Notes: generated by a model from the letters alone, not told the origin. Positions 43,166 through 51,885 are shown, counted from the first letter of the stretch. The stretch: DNA of 64,000 nucleotides from Streptomyces sp. 1331.2 (GCF_900199205.1 NZ_OBMJ01000001.1:806001-870000); one strand, 5' to 3'. Numbers and translations: made by a program.

Positions 43166-44821
43166 TTGGCCCTGCGCCCGCTGCTCCGCCGCGCCGCCGC
43201 CCTGCTCGGCGCCGCCGCCCTCTCGCTCGCCGGCACCCTCACCGCCGCCGGCCCCGCCCACGCCGACTTCGGCACCGACTACCACGACCCGGTCACCGCC
43301 ACCAAGCCGCTCACCCGGCCCGACACCCGCTCCTGCACCGTCGAGGTGATGCACCAGCGCGAGTTCCGCAACGGCTACGGCAACCCGCCCGACACCCCGT
43401 ACACCGCCACCCTCACCCCGCCCGCCGACTGCGCGGGCCCCTGGTCCGCGGTCGTCCTGGACCTCCACGGGCAGGTCGCCGGACGGCAGTTCGACCGGAT
43501 CTTCAGCGCCCGCATAGGCGGCGTCCAGGTGCTGCTCTCCTCCACCCCGGAGCCGTCCAAGGACGGCATCGCCTGGAACGTCGAGCACGACGTCACCCGC
43601 TACGCCCCGCTGTTCGCGGCCGGCCCGCAGGAGTTCTCCTTCGACCTCGCCAACGTCACCGACGCCACCTACACCGGCGTCTTCACGATCAGCGCGAGCC
43701 TGACCTTCTACACCGCGAACGACCGCTGGCCGGCCGCCCGGAGCGCCGACCGGCTGCTCACCACCGGCCCGTTCGCGCTCACCCAGGCCGCACCCACGGC
43801 CGCTCGCGACCTCACCTTCCCGCAGAACCTCGAACGCCTCACCGCCGAGGTGTACGCCCGGGGCGGCGGCGCCTGCGAGGAGTTCGCGTACGCCTCCGCG
43901 CCGGACGCCTTCGTCGCCGCCAACCCCGGCCTCGGCGCCTGCGGCAAGGGGCCGTTCCGCGAACTGCGGCTCACCGTGGACGGCCGGGTCGCCGGGGCCG
44001 TCTGGCCGTACCCGGTGATCTACACCGGCGGCTGGGACCCGCTGCTGTGGCGGCCCGTCCCCGGCATCTTCGCCTTCGACCTGCCCGCCTACCGGCTCGA
44101 CCTCACCCCGTACGTCGGCCTGCTGCTCGACGGCCGCCCGCACACCGTCGGCGTGACGGTCAACGCGGCCGAGGCCCAGAGCAACGACGTCTGGACCGGC
44201 CAGCTCAACCTCTTCGCCGAGACCGACCACGGCGCCGCCCACACCACCGGGCAGCTCACCGACCACCGGGTCGCCCCCGAGGCCGACGTGACCACGCAAC
44301 TCGCCGACCACGGAGGCGGCAGCGGGGACTGGACGGTCACCGCCGCCCGACACGACCTCGCCCGGGGCTGGGTGCAGACCTCGCACGGCCGGATCACCAC
44401 CGAGGTCCGCGACGACCTCGCCTTCAGCTCCGCCCAGCAACTGCGCGACAGCGGCAACGACGTGACCCTGCACAACGGCACCGACCTCACCCGCACCACC
44501 TCGACCTGGGGCGGCGGACCGCACCGCACCACCACCGTCCACGAGGGCGAACCGCTGGACGTCACCTACCGGGTGAGCCACGACGCGGCCGGCAACACCG
44601 ACCAGAACACCGCCATGGACCTCGGCTACCACCGCGTCTCCACCACCGCCACCGGCGGCCACGTCACCGAGCGCTCGACCGTCGACCACACCCTGCAGCC
44701 CACCGCCCGACGCCACGACGGCGACCGCACCGTACGGACCGGCAGCAGCACCGAGGACTACCGCAGCAGCGGGCCCGAGGGGCCGTACCACCGGACGCTG
44801 AGCTTCGTCGACGGCTGGTAG
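43166..44821 (+). CDS. Secreted peptide:N-glycosidase A (PNGase A)-like protein
   Basis: 551 residues. A twin-arginine-free signal peptide (LLRRAAALLGAAALSLAG..., cleaved near AHA) precedes two beta-rich domains resembling plant/fungal PNGase A: VEVMHQREFRNGYG, WSAVVLDLHGQVAGRQFDRI, GVQVLLSSTPEPSKDGIAWNVEHDVTRY, and WPYPVIYTGGWDPLLWRP. It would remove N-glycans from glycoproteins outside the cell. TTG 43166 (GGGGAT upstream) gives a clean signal peptide; GTG 43055 would add a 37-residue arginine-rich lead. Confidence 0.8.
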   Translation: MALRPLLRRAAALLGAAALSLAGTLTAAGPAHADFGTDYHDPVTATKPLTRPDTRSCTVEVMHQREFRNGYGNPPDTPYTATLTPPADCAGPWSAVVLDLHGQVAGRQFDRIFSARIGGVQVLLSSTPEPSKDGIAWNVEHDVTRYAPLFAAGPQEFSFDLANVTDATYTGVFTISASLTFYTANDRWPAARSADRLLTTGPFALTQAAPTAARDLTFPQNLERLTAEVYARGGGACEEFAYASAPDAFVAANPGLGACGKGPFRELRLTVDGRVAGAVWPYPVIYTGGWDPLLWRPVPGIFAFDLPAYRLDLTPYVGLLLDGRPHTVGVTVNAAEAQSNDVWTGQLNLFAETDHGAAHTTGQLTDHRVAPEADVTTQLADHGGGSGDWTVTAARHDLARGWVQTSHGRITTEVRDDLAFSSAQQLRDSGNDVTLHNGTDLTRTTSTWGGGPHRTTTVHEGEPLDVTYRVSHDAAGNTDQNTAMDLGYHRVSTTATGGHVTERSTVDHTLQPTARRHDGDRTVRTGSSTEDYRSSGPEGPYHRTLSFVDGW

Positions 44822-44880
44822 CGCCCGGCCGACGCTCCACGGCTCGGCCCCACTACTCGGCCCGACAACTTGCGAAATTT

Positions 44881-44894
44881 GCCCGAATTCGGGC
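44881..44894. repeat. 14-bp perfect palindrome GCCCGAATTCGGGC
   Basis: A self-complementary site 60 bp after the PNGase A-like stop, in a short relatively AT-rich patch. It could be a terminator stem without loop, or a protein-binding site. Confidence 0.35.
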
Positions 44895-44931
44895 CGTTCA
44901 CCCCTGGTGCACGCGGCGTAGGAGGCGCATG

Positions 44932-45069
44932 ATGGGAGAGGACCTGCGAGGTAGCTGAAGGAGTTCGACCGCAGGAGGCAGTGGCGACAGATCGAGACGG
45001 ATCAGGGTCTGCCGCTGGACTACCTCGGTCGACGATCGAACTACCGGCCGGAGGACATCAGCAGTACGT
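44932..45069 (+). pseudogene. Possible remnant of a small protein gene
   Basis: GTAGGAGGCGC precedes ATG ATG 44932, which opens only nine codons (MMGEDLRGS). In an adjacent frame, right after, comes LKEFDRRRQWRQIETDQGLP and more hydrophilic coding-like sequence with high third-position GC, to about 45069. A one-base change near 44955 would join the two. It may be a decayed small gene or chance. Confidence 0.3.
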
Positions 45070-45135
45070 CCGGAGGCCACCCCCGCCTCGTAGGTTCCGC
45101 GCGTCCACGGAGCATCCCCTCGGCCCCGTGGACGC

Positions 45136-45225
45136 GCTGTCTCCATGGACGCTGTCTCCGTGGACGCCGTGTCCGTGAACGCCGTGTCCGTGAACGCCGT
45201 GTCCGTGAACGCCGTCTCGGTGGAC
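45136..45225. repeat. Six 15-bp tandem repeats
   Basis: gctgtctcc(a/g)tggac twice, gccgtgtccgtgaac three times identically, gccgtctcggtggac once. The array lies in the 3' flank of the response regulator gene on the other strand and ends 19 bp from its stop. Confidence 0.85.
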
Positions 45226-45244
45226 ACGCTGTCCAAGTACTCCG

Positions 45245-45898
45245 CTAGTTCGGTACCGCGTAGCCCATCTCCCAGGCGTGCACGGCGATTCCCACCCGGT
45301 TCGCCACCCCGAGCTTGCGCTGGATGCTGGCCACGTGGGTCTTCACCGTCCCCGGCGAGATGAACAGTTCGGCCGCGATGTCCGCATTGGTGCGGCCCGC
45401 CGCGACCTGCCCGGCGATCTCCACCTCCCGCTCGGTCAACGGCACCACCGGCGCCGACGGCCCGGACCGGCGCGGCGCCGTCACGTGCTTCAACAGCCGG
45501 ACCGTGACCGACGGGCTGATCAGGCTCTCCCCGTCCGCCGCCGCCCGCACCGCCTCGGCCAGCAGGGACGGGCCGGATCGCTTCAGCAGGAACCCCGAAG
45601 CCCCGTGGCGCAGCGCCGGGTACACGTACTCGTCCAGGTCGAAGGTGGTCAGCACCACCACCCGTACCGGCTCCGCCACCCCCGGGCCGGCCAGCCGCCG
45701 GGTGACCTCCAGCCCGTCCAGTCGCGGCATCCGGATGTCCACCAGCGCGACGTCCGGCCGCAGTTCGGCCGCCAGCTCCAGCGCGGCCAGTCCGTCGGCG
45801 GCCTCCCCCACCACCTCGATGTCCGGCTGTGCGTCGAGGATCCGCCGCACGCTCCGCCGCACGGCCTCCTGGTCGTCCGCGATCAGCGTGCGGATCAC
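45245..45898 (-). CDS. NarL/LuxR-type response regulator
   Basis: 217 residues from GTG 45898. Receiver domain with DD acid pair (IADDQEAVR), phospho-acceptor in VALVDIRMPRLDG and Lys in FLLKR, then LuxR helix-turn-helix (LTEREVEIAGQVAAGRTNADI). GTG 45946 and 45928 are in frame and would add an N-terminal TSTNGVTSTSGES repeat. The kinase with matching orientation lies at 47694-48917, separated by the inverted phosphatase gene. Confidence 0.88.
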   Translation of the reverse strand: MIRTLIADDQEAVRRSVRRILDAQPDIEVVGEAADGLAALELAAELRPDVALVDIRMPRLDGLEVTRRLAGPGVAEPVRVVVLTTFDLDEYVYPALRHGASGFLLKRSGPSLLAEAVRAAADGESLISPSVTVRLLKHVTAPRRSGPSAPVVPLTEREVEIAGQVAAGRTNADIAAELFISPGTVKTHVASIQRKLGVANRVGIAVHAWEMGYAVPN

Positions 45899-46007
45899 CC
45901 GCGGGGACTCACCGCTCGTACTCGTCACGCCGTTCGTACTCGTCACGCCCGGCAGTCTCCCGTATCGCCGCCACCCGGGAAAGTTCACGCCGAAGCCCCG
46001 GCCCGGT

Positions 46008-46024
46008 TCACCTCCGTACGGTGA
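46008..46024. promoter_or_regulatory. Inverted repeat TCACC-N7-GGTGA before the phosphatase gene
   Basis: Perfect 5+5 bp inverted repeat 11 bp upstream of ATG 46035, in the region shared with the divergent response regulator. The left half extends to GTTCACC, the unit of Streptomyces PHO boxes, but a second unit at 11-bp spacing is lacking. Confidence 0.35.
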
Positions 46025-46034
46025 GCTGGCCACC

Positions 46035-47639
46035 ATGAACGCATCCAGTGGACGTCTCCCCGTCAGCCGGCGCGGGCTGTTGGCCGGTGCTTCCGGCCTC
46101 GGCCTCGGCGGCGCCGTGTCCCTCTCCGGCCTCGCCGCCACTCCCGCCGCCGCGGACCCCGCGGACCCCGCCGCCTCCCCGCTGCTGTGGCAGCGGCCCG
46201 GGCGCTCCGGCGCCCCGCGGGTGGCCGGCCTGCACCTCCAGTTCGGCTCGGACGCCTCGCGCGAGGTGGTGGTCTCCTGGCACACCACCCGGTCCGTCGC
46301 CAACCCCCGGGTGACGTACGGGACTTCGAACGGCGGCTTCGGACGGACCACCCAGGCCGCGACCCGCACCTACCGGGACGCCGCCTCCGGCACCGAGGTC
46401 CAGGTGCACCACGTCCGGCTGACCGGCCTGCACCCCGACACGGACTACGTCTACGCCGCCCTCCACGACGGCGCCACCCCCGAATTGGGCACCGTCCGCA
46501 CCGCCCCGCGCGGCCGGTCCGCCTTCACCTTCACCAGCTTCGGCGACCAGGGCACCCCCACCCTCGGCCGGAAGACCGCCAACGGCTACGTCAACGACAA
46601 CCTCGGCAGCCCCGCCGCCGGCGACACCACCGCCGGGGTCGAGCGGATCGCCCCGCTGTTCCACCTGCTCAACGGCGACCTCTGCTACGCCAACATCGCC
46701 ACCGACCGGGTCCGCACCTGGTCCGACTGGTTCGAGAACAACAGCCGCTCGGCCCGCCACCGCCCCTGGATGCCCGCGGCCGGCAACCACGAGAACGAGA
46801 AGGGCAACGGCCCGATCGGCTACGGCGCCTACCAGACCTACTTCGACCTGCCGCACGCCGGTTCTGACGAGGAACTGCGCGGCCTCTGGTACTCGTTCAC
46901 GGCCGGCTCGGTGCGCGTCATCAGCCTCAACAACGACGACGTGGCCCTGCAGGACGCCGGCAACTCCTACGTCCACGGCTACTCCGGCGGCGCCCAGCAG
47001 CGTTGGCTGGAACGGGAGTTGGCGGCCGCCGACGCGGACCCGGGGATCGACTGGATCGTGGTCTGCATGCACCAGGTGGTCATCTCCACCGCCGACAAGT
47101 TCAACGGCGCCGACCTCGGGGTGCGCGAGGCCTGGGTGCCGCTGTTCGACAAGTACGGCGTGGACCTGGTGGTCTGCGGCCACGAGCACCACTACGAGCG
47201 CTCGCACCCCATCCGCGGCCAGCAGCCGACCGACACCCGCACCCCGATCCCGGTCGCCACCGGCACGCAGACCATCGACACCACCAAGGGCACCGTCCAC
47301 ATGGTGATCGGCGGCGGCGGCACCTCCGTCCCGTCCAACCAGCTCTTCTTCGACCCCCCGAAGGCCCGGGTCATCACCGGCGTCGGTGCCGTCGACCCGG
47401 CCACCGGCAAGCGGCCACCGCTGTACGTGATCGAGGACGCTCCCTGGTCCGCCTTCCGCGACGCGGACAACCCGTACGGCTTCGCGTCCTTCGACGTCAA
47501 CCCGGGCGAGCGCAACGGGCAGACCACCATCGACGTCACCTACTACGCCGTCAGCGGCCCGTACGGCGACCTCGTCCCGGTCGACCGGTTCACCCTCACC
47601 CGCCCGCGCGGTGCCCGCGGCGGCGGCCGGGGTCACTGA
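46035..47639 (+). CDS. Secreted purple-acid-phosphatase-like metallophosphoesterase
   Basis: 534 residues. Tat signal (SRRGLLAGASGLGLGG), an N-terminal fibronectin-III-like domain (about 60-160), then a metallophosphoesterase domain with SFGDQG, NGDLCYA, AGNHENE, CMHQV and CGHEHHYERSHP, all dimetal motifs of purple acid phosphatases. It probably releases phosphate from organic esters outside the membrane. It lies on the plus strand between a response regulator and a histidine kinase that are both on the minus strand. Confidence 0.9.
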   Translation: MNASSGRLPVSRRGLLAGASGLGLGGAVSLSGLAATPAAADPADPAASPLLWQRPGRSGAPRVAGLHLQFGSDASREVVVSWHTTRSVANPRVTYGTSNGGFGRTTQAATRTYRDAASGTEVQVHHVRLTGLHPDTDYVYAALHDGATPELGTVRTAPRGRSAFTFTSFGDQGTPTLGRKTANGYVNDNLGSPAAGDTTAGVERIAPLFHLLNGDLCYANIATDRVRTWSDWFENNSRSARHRPWMPAAGNHENEKGNGPIGYGAYQTYFDLPHAGSDEELRGLWYSFTAGSVRVISLNNDDVALQDAGNSYVHGYSGGAQQRWLERELAAADADPGIDWIVVCMHQVVISTADKFNGADLGVREAWVPLFDKYGVDLVVCGHEHHYERSHPIRGQQPTDTRTPIPVATGTQTIDTTKGTVHMVIGGGGTSVPSNQLFFDPPKARVITGVGAVDPATGKRPPLYVIEDAPWSAFRDADNPYGFASFDVNPGERNGQTTIDVTYYAVSGPYGDLVPVDRFTLTRPRGARGGGRGH

Positions 47640-47682
47640 ATCGCCCAACCGCGTGACAGGAACGGGGTGTTGCCGAGCCCTG

Positions 47683-47709
47683 CCTGCCGGGCGCTATCGC
47701 CCCGGCAGG
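47683..47709. terminator. Hairpin at the convergent phosphatase/kinase 3' ends
   Basis: CCTGCCGGGCG pairs with CGCCCCGGCAGG around a 4-nt loop that contains the kinase stop codon; it can serve both strands. Confidence 0.55.
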
Positions 47710-48917
47710 GTGCAGGTGACCTGCCAGCCCGCCGGCTCGACCGGGCCCGCAGTCAACGAGCCGCCGTGGGCGGCGGTGCGGGCGGCGAGCCCGGCCAGGC
47801 CGGTCCCGCCGGAGCCGGGGCGACGGCGCAGCAGCGGCTTGCGGGCCGGGCCACCGTTGTCGGTGACGGTGACCCGGACCGCACCGTCCCGCTCGGGGGC
47901 CGCCCGGACGGCGACCTCGGTGGCCTGCGGGGCGTGGCGCCGGATGTTGGTGAGGGCCTCCAGGACGACGGCGTAGGCGGTGGCCTGGGTCTCGGCGGGC
48001 AGCAACCCGGTGGTGCCGGGCGCCAGATCGGCGGTGACGCGCAGGCCGCCGCCGGTCGCGCCGAAGCGGGCGACCAGCTCGGGGAGGTCGGCCAGGCCCA
48101 GGCGGCGCGTGGTCGTCCCTGTGGGCCGCCCCGCCGGCCCGTCCGGGGCCCCGTGCGGATCGCGCAGGGCGCCGACCATCTCGTCCATCGAGTCCAGCGC
48201 CCGCAGCCCGGCCTCCTCCAGCCGGCGCAGCAGCGCGGCGGTCTCCTCCGGTTCCCCGCCGGGGAGTTGGCCGGCCTGGGCCTCCAGGACGATGCCGGTG
48301 ATCTCGTGGGCGACGAAGTCGTGCAGGCCACGGGCCACGTCGAGCCGCTGCTCCCGCCGGGCCCGGGCGACCGCCCGTTCCCGGCGGGCGTCCAGGACCC
48401 GCAGGTAGAGGGCCGCCCCGGCGACGCCGAGCGCCGGCAGCAGGGAGAGCAGCAGGTCGGTCACCGGGCCGGCCGCGCCGCCCTGGGGCATGCGGAGGGC
48501 GAACCGCAGCGGCAGCACGACGGTCGCGAGCCCGACCAGTCCGCCCAGCGGTCCGGCCCACCTCTCGGGCAGCCGGCGGGCCGTCCGGAAGAGCAGCCCG
48601 AGCAGGGCGCACCACTCGAAGGGCAGCCAGAACGCGGGCAGCCGGTACGACCCCGGGTAGAACAGGTCGACCAGCAGCGAGGCCCCGGCCACCGCCCCCG
48701 CGACCGCCCCGAGCGTGATCCGCCCGGCGGGCCACGGCAGGACGGCCGCCGACGCGGCGGACGCGGCCGTCAGGGCGAGCAGCAGGGCCGGGCCGCGGTC
48801 GCCCGGGTGAGCGAGCACGACGGGCGCCACCAGGAGCAGCGCGGCGACGACGGCGAGCGGTCGCCGCCACCGCACGGAACGCGGCCGGACGGGGCGGGTC
48901 GGGGATTCGGTGCGCAC
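47694..48917 (-). CDS. Membrane sensor histidine kinase
   Basis: 407 residues. Four to six hydrophobic helices (about res 20-180), HisKA_3 helix GLHDFVAHEITGIVLEAQAG with the phospho-His, and an ATPase domain (VVLEALTNIRRHAPQA; VTDNGG; GSGGTGLAGLAAR). GTG 48917 follows TAGGCT by 7 nt, a leaderless promoter. Its natural partner appears to be the response regulator at 45245-45898, now 1.8 kb downstream past an inverted gene. Confidence 0.9.
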   Translation of the reverse strand: MRTESPTRPVRPRSVRWRRPLAVVAALLLVAPVVLAHPGDRGPALLLALTAASAASAAVLPWPAGRITLGAVAGAVAGASLLVDLFYPGSYRLPAFWLPFEWCALLGLLFRTARRLPERWAGPLGGLVGLATVVLPLRFALRMPQGGAAGPVTDLLLSLLPALGVAGAALYLRVLDARRERAVARARREQRLDVARGLHDFVAHEITGIVLEAQAGQLPGGEPEETAALLRRLEEAGLRALDSMDEMVGALRDPHGAPDGPAGRPTGTTTRRLGLADLPELVARFGATGGGLRVTADLAPGTTGLLPAETQATAYAVVLEALTNIRRHAPQATEVAVRAAPERDGAVRVTVTDNGGPARKPLLRRRPGSGGTGLAGLAARTAAHGGSLTAGPVEPAGWQVTCTLPGR

Positions 48918-49081
48918 CCGGCCGAGCCTAGGGGGGACAGCTCTCCGGGGGGAGGCGGGGCTCCTCCCCGGGAGGGAACGGGCGGGCGTGAACTCCCCTC
49001 TGCAGCGGGAGGTTTCTCCGGGCGGGCCACAGCAGACTCATTGCCGTCGGAACAGCCGCTCCCGTAGGAGGACGAACCACC

Positions 49082-49642
49082 ATGAACCGTCGCCTCGCCA
49101 CCGTCGCTGCCTCGCTCCTCCTGCTGGCGGCGACGGTCGCCACCGCAGGGCCGGCCTCCGCTGCTCCCGCCTCCGCGGGAGAGCTCGCCGCCGTGGACGA
49201 CTTCGGGCCGGTGAGCGTGCGCGGCGGCGGCAGCACCGTGCTCACCGCCGCGTTCCAGGGCTTCGAGGGTGACCCGGTGCAGATCTCGGTGGACGCCCGC
49301 GCAGCCACCAACACCGATCCGCGCAGCACCACGGGCCACTTCCACGTCCGTCACGTGCACACCGACGGCCGGCTGGTCGCCGACTTCGAGGGCGACATCA
49401 CGTGCCTGGCCGGCGGCGGCCGCGAGGCGATCGCCACCGGGGTGATCACCAAGGGCGAGGCGCCGTGGTTCCCAGGCACGGAGCTGGCCGGCACGAAGGT
49501 CGCGCTGTCGGTGGAGGACAACGGCCGGCACGGCGACCGAATGGGCTGGGTCTGGGGCGTGTTCGGCCAGCCGATCTCGGACTGCCAGGGCACGGTACCG
49601 TTCATCCGCACGACCGGTGGTGACTTCTCCGTACGCGGCTGA
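49082..49642 (+). CDS. Secreted protein of unknown function
   Basis: 186 residues. A clear signal peptide (MNRRLATVAASLLLLAATVATAGPASA) precedes a beta-rich domain with a Cys pair (res about 103 and 175; DITCLAGG and DCQGTVPF) and HFHVRHVHTDG. No family is recognised. GTAGGAGGACGAACCACC before the ATG is a strong ribosome site. Confidence 0.75.
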   Translation: MNRRLATVAASLLLLAATVATAGPASAAPASAGELAAVDDFGPVSVRGGGSTVLTAAFQGFEGDPVQISVDARAATNTDPRSTTGHFHVRHVHTDGRLVADFEGDITCLAGGGREAIATGVITKGEAPWFPGTELAGTKVALSVEDNGRHGDRMGWVWGVFGQPISDCQGTVPFIRTTGGDFSVRG

Positions 49643-49804
49643 CACCCGGCCGACCGGGTCCGCCAGGGCCTTTCGGGTTCGGCCGGGCTTGCGCACCACC
49701 GCCCGACCGAGCACCCGCCGACCTGGAGGCCCGTTGTCCCTCGAACGTGAGACCGCCCCGCCGCGGGTCGGCGCGGGGTTCAACGACCGCACAGGGGACG
49801 GCCG

Positions 49805-50611
49805 TTGAACCCCGCACCGGACCGGCAGCCGCCCGACTACGGCCGACTCGCCGCCGTCGGCCCGTACTTCGCCCTGGACACCTCCCCTGCCGGGGAGCCC
49901 CCCGAGGGCTTCCGCCCGCTGCCCGAGCTGTACGGCACCGGGCCGGACGCGCCGCTGGCCGCGCGGCTCCGGGTGGTGGCGCAGCGGCTCGGCACCGCCG
50001 AACCCCGGGTCGCCGCCTCGATCCTGCACCTGGGGCTGGCCGCCCGCTTCTGGTCGGTGGGTCTCGGCTCGGCCGTCCTGCTGGGCAGCGTCCCGACGCT
50101 GGAACACGCCTGGGTGCGCATCCCGGACCAGGGCCCGCTCGACCTCTGGACCCCGCTGCCCCCGCTGCCCCCGCTGACTCCGCTGACTCCGCTGACCGCA
50201 CCGAATCCGCTGACTCCGCCGCATTCGCCCGAGCCCGTCCACCCGACCCCGGGTCCGCTCGCCGACCAGCTCCACCGGGCGGTCCTGCTGGGCCAGCTGG
50301 AGCCGCTGGCGGCGGCCGTGCGGGCCGTGGTCCCGCTCTCGCCTCGCCTGCTGCTCGGCAACGCCGCCTCCGCACTGGCCGGCACGCTGCGCGTGCTGGA
50401 CGCCCATGCGCCGGGCGCCGCACGGGCGTTGGTCGCGGAGCTGCTGGAGCGCCCGCCGCTGGCCGGATCCGGCACCCTGCGCAGCGGCCCGCGCGGCACG
50501 GCGTTCCGGCGGACCAGCTGCTGCCTCTACTACCGGGTCGGCCCGGGCACCGGACTCTGCGGGGACTGCTGCTTCACCGAGCCACCCGCCCGGGGGAAGC
50601 GGACCCACTGA
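49805..50611 (+). CDS. FhuF-like (2Fe-2S) siderophore-iron reductase
   Basis: 268 residues. The C-terminal motif SCCLYYRV...GLCGDCCF (C-C-x11-C-x2-C) is the [2Fe-2S] site of FhuF-type ferric-siderophore reductases; the N-terminal domain is their helical part. A Pro/Leu-Thr repeat (LPPLPPLTPLTPLT, res about 118-140) is an insertion from a short DNA repeat. TTG 49805 with GGGGACGG is the best start. I see no iron box upstream, unlike the DUF2470 gene. Confidence 0.75.
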   Translation: MNPAPDRQPPDYGRLAAVGPYFALDTSPAGEPPEGFRPLPELYGTGPDAPLAARLRVVAQRLGTAEPRVAASILHLGLAARFWSVGLGSAVLLGSVPTLEHAWVRIPDQGPLDLWTPLPPLPPLTPLTPLTAPNPLTPPHSPEPVHPTPGPLADQLHRAVLLGQLEPLAAAVRAVVPLSPRLLLGNAASALAGTLRVLDAHAPGAARALVAELLERPPLAGSGTLRSGPRGTAFRRTSCCLYYRVGPGTGLCGDCCFTEPPARGKRTH

Positions 50612-50674
50612 CACCTTCACACCTGAAGGTCGCATCCGAAGCCCCCGTCACACCCGCCCCACCCGCCACAGGCC

Positions 50675-50715
50675 GCGGCCCGCGTCCGGCTTGTCCAGGG
50701 CCGGGCGCGGGCCGC
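50675..50715. terminator. Hairpin terminator 1
   Basis: GCGGCCCGCGTCCGG pairs with CCGGGCGCGGGCCGC (one G-U), between the convergent FhuF-like and YhgE-like genes. Confidence 0.6.
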
Positions 50716-50722
50716 CGATCCT

Positions 50723-50753
50723 CACCCGGTGCCGATGCCCCTGGCACCGGGTG
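50723..50753. terminator. Hairpin terminator 2
   Basis: Perfect 11-bp stem CACCCGGTGCC/GGCACCGGGTG with a 9-nt loop, 30 bp before the YhgE-like stop. Confidence 0.65.
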
Positions 50754-50782
50754 AAGCCTTCCGGGCCTTCCCCCGGGTCCGG

Positions 50783-51835
50783 TCAGACCGCGACCGCCTC
50801 CTCCATCTCCTCCTCGGCCTCCGCCGGCGTCTCCACCGGACGGCGCCCGCGGCCCTCGTACAACGCCGCGGCGACCACGGCCGCCCCGCCCAGCAGCAGC
50901 CAGAGCAGCAGGGTCACCACGTGACCGCCCAGGCCCGCACCGCCGTCGAAGTACAGGAGGCTGCGCGCGCCCTCCAGGAAGCCGGCGCCGGTCCAGAAGC
51001 CGTGCAGGGCGCCGAAGAACCCGTTCTGCAGCTCGGGGCGGTAGATGCCGCCCGAGGAGGTGAAGTTGAGCATCACGAACAGGACCATCATCGTCAGCGT
51101 GGTCCACTTCTTCAGGAAGCTGTGCAGACCGATGCCGATCAGCACGATGCCCGCCGAGTAGAGCCAGCCGAGCGCCCAGACCGCGGCCTGGTCGTGGTCG
51201 ACGACGTGGAAGACGGGCCCGGCGGTGACGATCCCGATCACGCTGACCACCAGCGAGACCGCCATCCCGACCAGCGCCCGGACCCGCATGCTCAGCCCGT
51301 TCCCGGCGGCGCCGATCACCGCCACGCTCGCGTACGAGCCGATGCTCAGCGCGACCAGCAGGAAGAACAGGCCCTGGCCGGTCGGGTCGCCCTCGGCGAG
51401 CGTGCTGAGGTCGGTGACGTGCAGCGGGACGCCCTGCTTGTCGGTGACGTTGGTGAACACCGCCGTGGCGGCCACCACCGAGGTGTCCGAGTTCCCCTTG
51501 GCGACGATCAGTTCGGGGCTCTTGGCGTCCGGGACGAAGGCGCCGACCAGGTCGCGGTCGCGCAGCTGCTGCTCGGCGGCGGCGCGGTCGTCGGCGGTGC
51601 GGACGTCGAGCGCGGCGCCGGCCTTCTGCTGGATCGCCTGCGCCAGGCCGTGCGCCTGGGGCGTGGTGCCGACGACGGCGACCTTGAGGTGGTTCGGCTC
51701 GGGCTGGTGGAAGGCGCCCTGGTAGGCGAGCGCCATGCCGAGGCACATCAGCAGCGGGGTGATCAGGTGGACGGCGAGGTGCTTGAGCGAGTGCCCCAGG
51801 GTGGGCGCTGCGGCGGGGTTCTGGGGTGTGCTCAT
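50783..51835 (-). CDS. YhgE/Pip-like ABC-2-type membrane protein
   Basis: 350 residues. One N-terminal helix (about 20-40), a large external domain (about 45-165, HLKVAVVGTTPQAHGLAQAIQ), then five C-terminal helices with SSGGIYRPELQNGFFGALH. This is the layout of DUF3533/YhgE-Pip and ABC-2 permease-like proteins. GGAGG precedes ATG 51835. No ATPase gene is adjacent. A pair of direct-repeat operators lies upstream (51886-51927), so an unlinked repressor probably controls it. Confidence 0.8.
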   Translation of the reverse strand: MSTPQNPAAAPTLGHSLKHLAVHLITPLLMCLGMALAYQGAFHQPEPNHLKVAVVGTTPQAHGLAQAIQQKAGAALDVRTADDRAAAEQQLRDRDLVGAFVPDAKSPELIVAKGNSDTSVVAATAVFTNVTDKQGVPLHVTDLSTLAEGDPTGQGLFFLLVALSIGSYASVAVIGAAGNGLSMRVRALVGMAVSLVVSVIGIVTAGPVFHVVDHDQAAVWALGWLYSAGIVLIGIGLHSFLKKWTTLTMMVLFVMLNFTSSGGIYRPELQNGFFGALHGFWTGAGFLEGARSLLYFDGGAGLGGHVVTLLLWLLLGGAAVVAAALYEGRGRRPVETPAEAEEEMEEAVAV

Positions 51836-51885
51836 GGCGTTCGTACCGTCCTCCGGTGGTGTCTGCATTCCCTGCCCGAAACAAA

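Noticed and set aside
44898..45236. 112-codon minus-strand frame rich in TETAFTDT repeats
   Set aside because: It is a reading of the 15-bp repeat array; no start signal and no homology-like features.
46008..46014. PHO box before the acid phosphatase
   Set aside because: Only one good GTTCACC unit; the next similar unit is 23 bp away instead of 11, so PhoP control is not supported.
49643..49804. Iron box before the FhuF-like gene
   Set aside because: No TTAGGTTAG-type palindrome in the 160 bp upstream.
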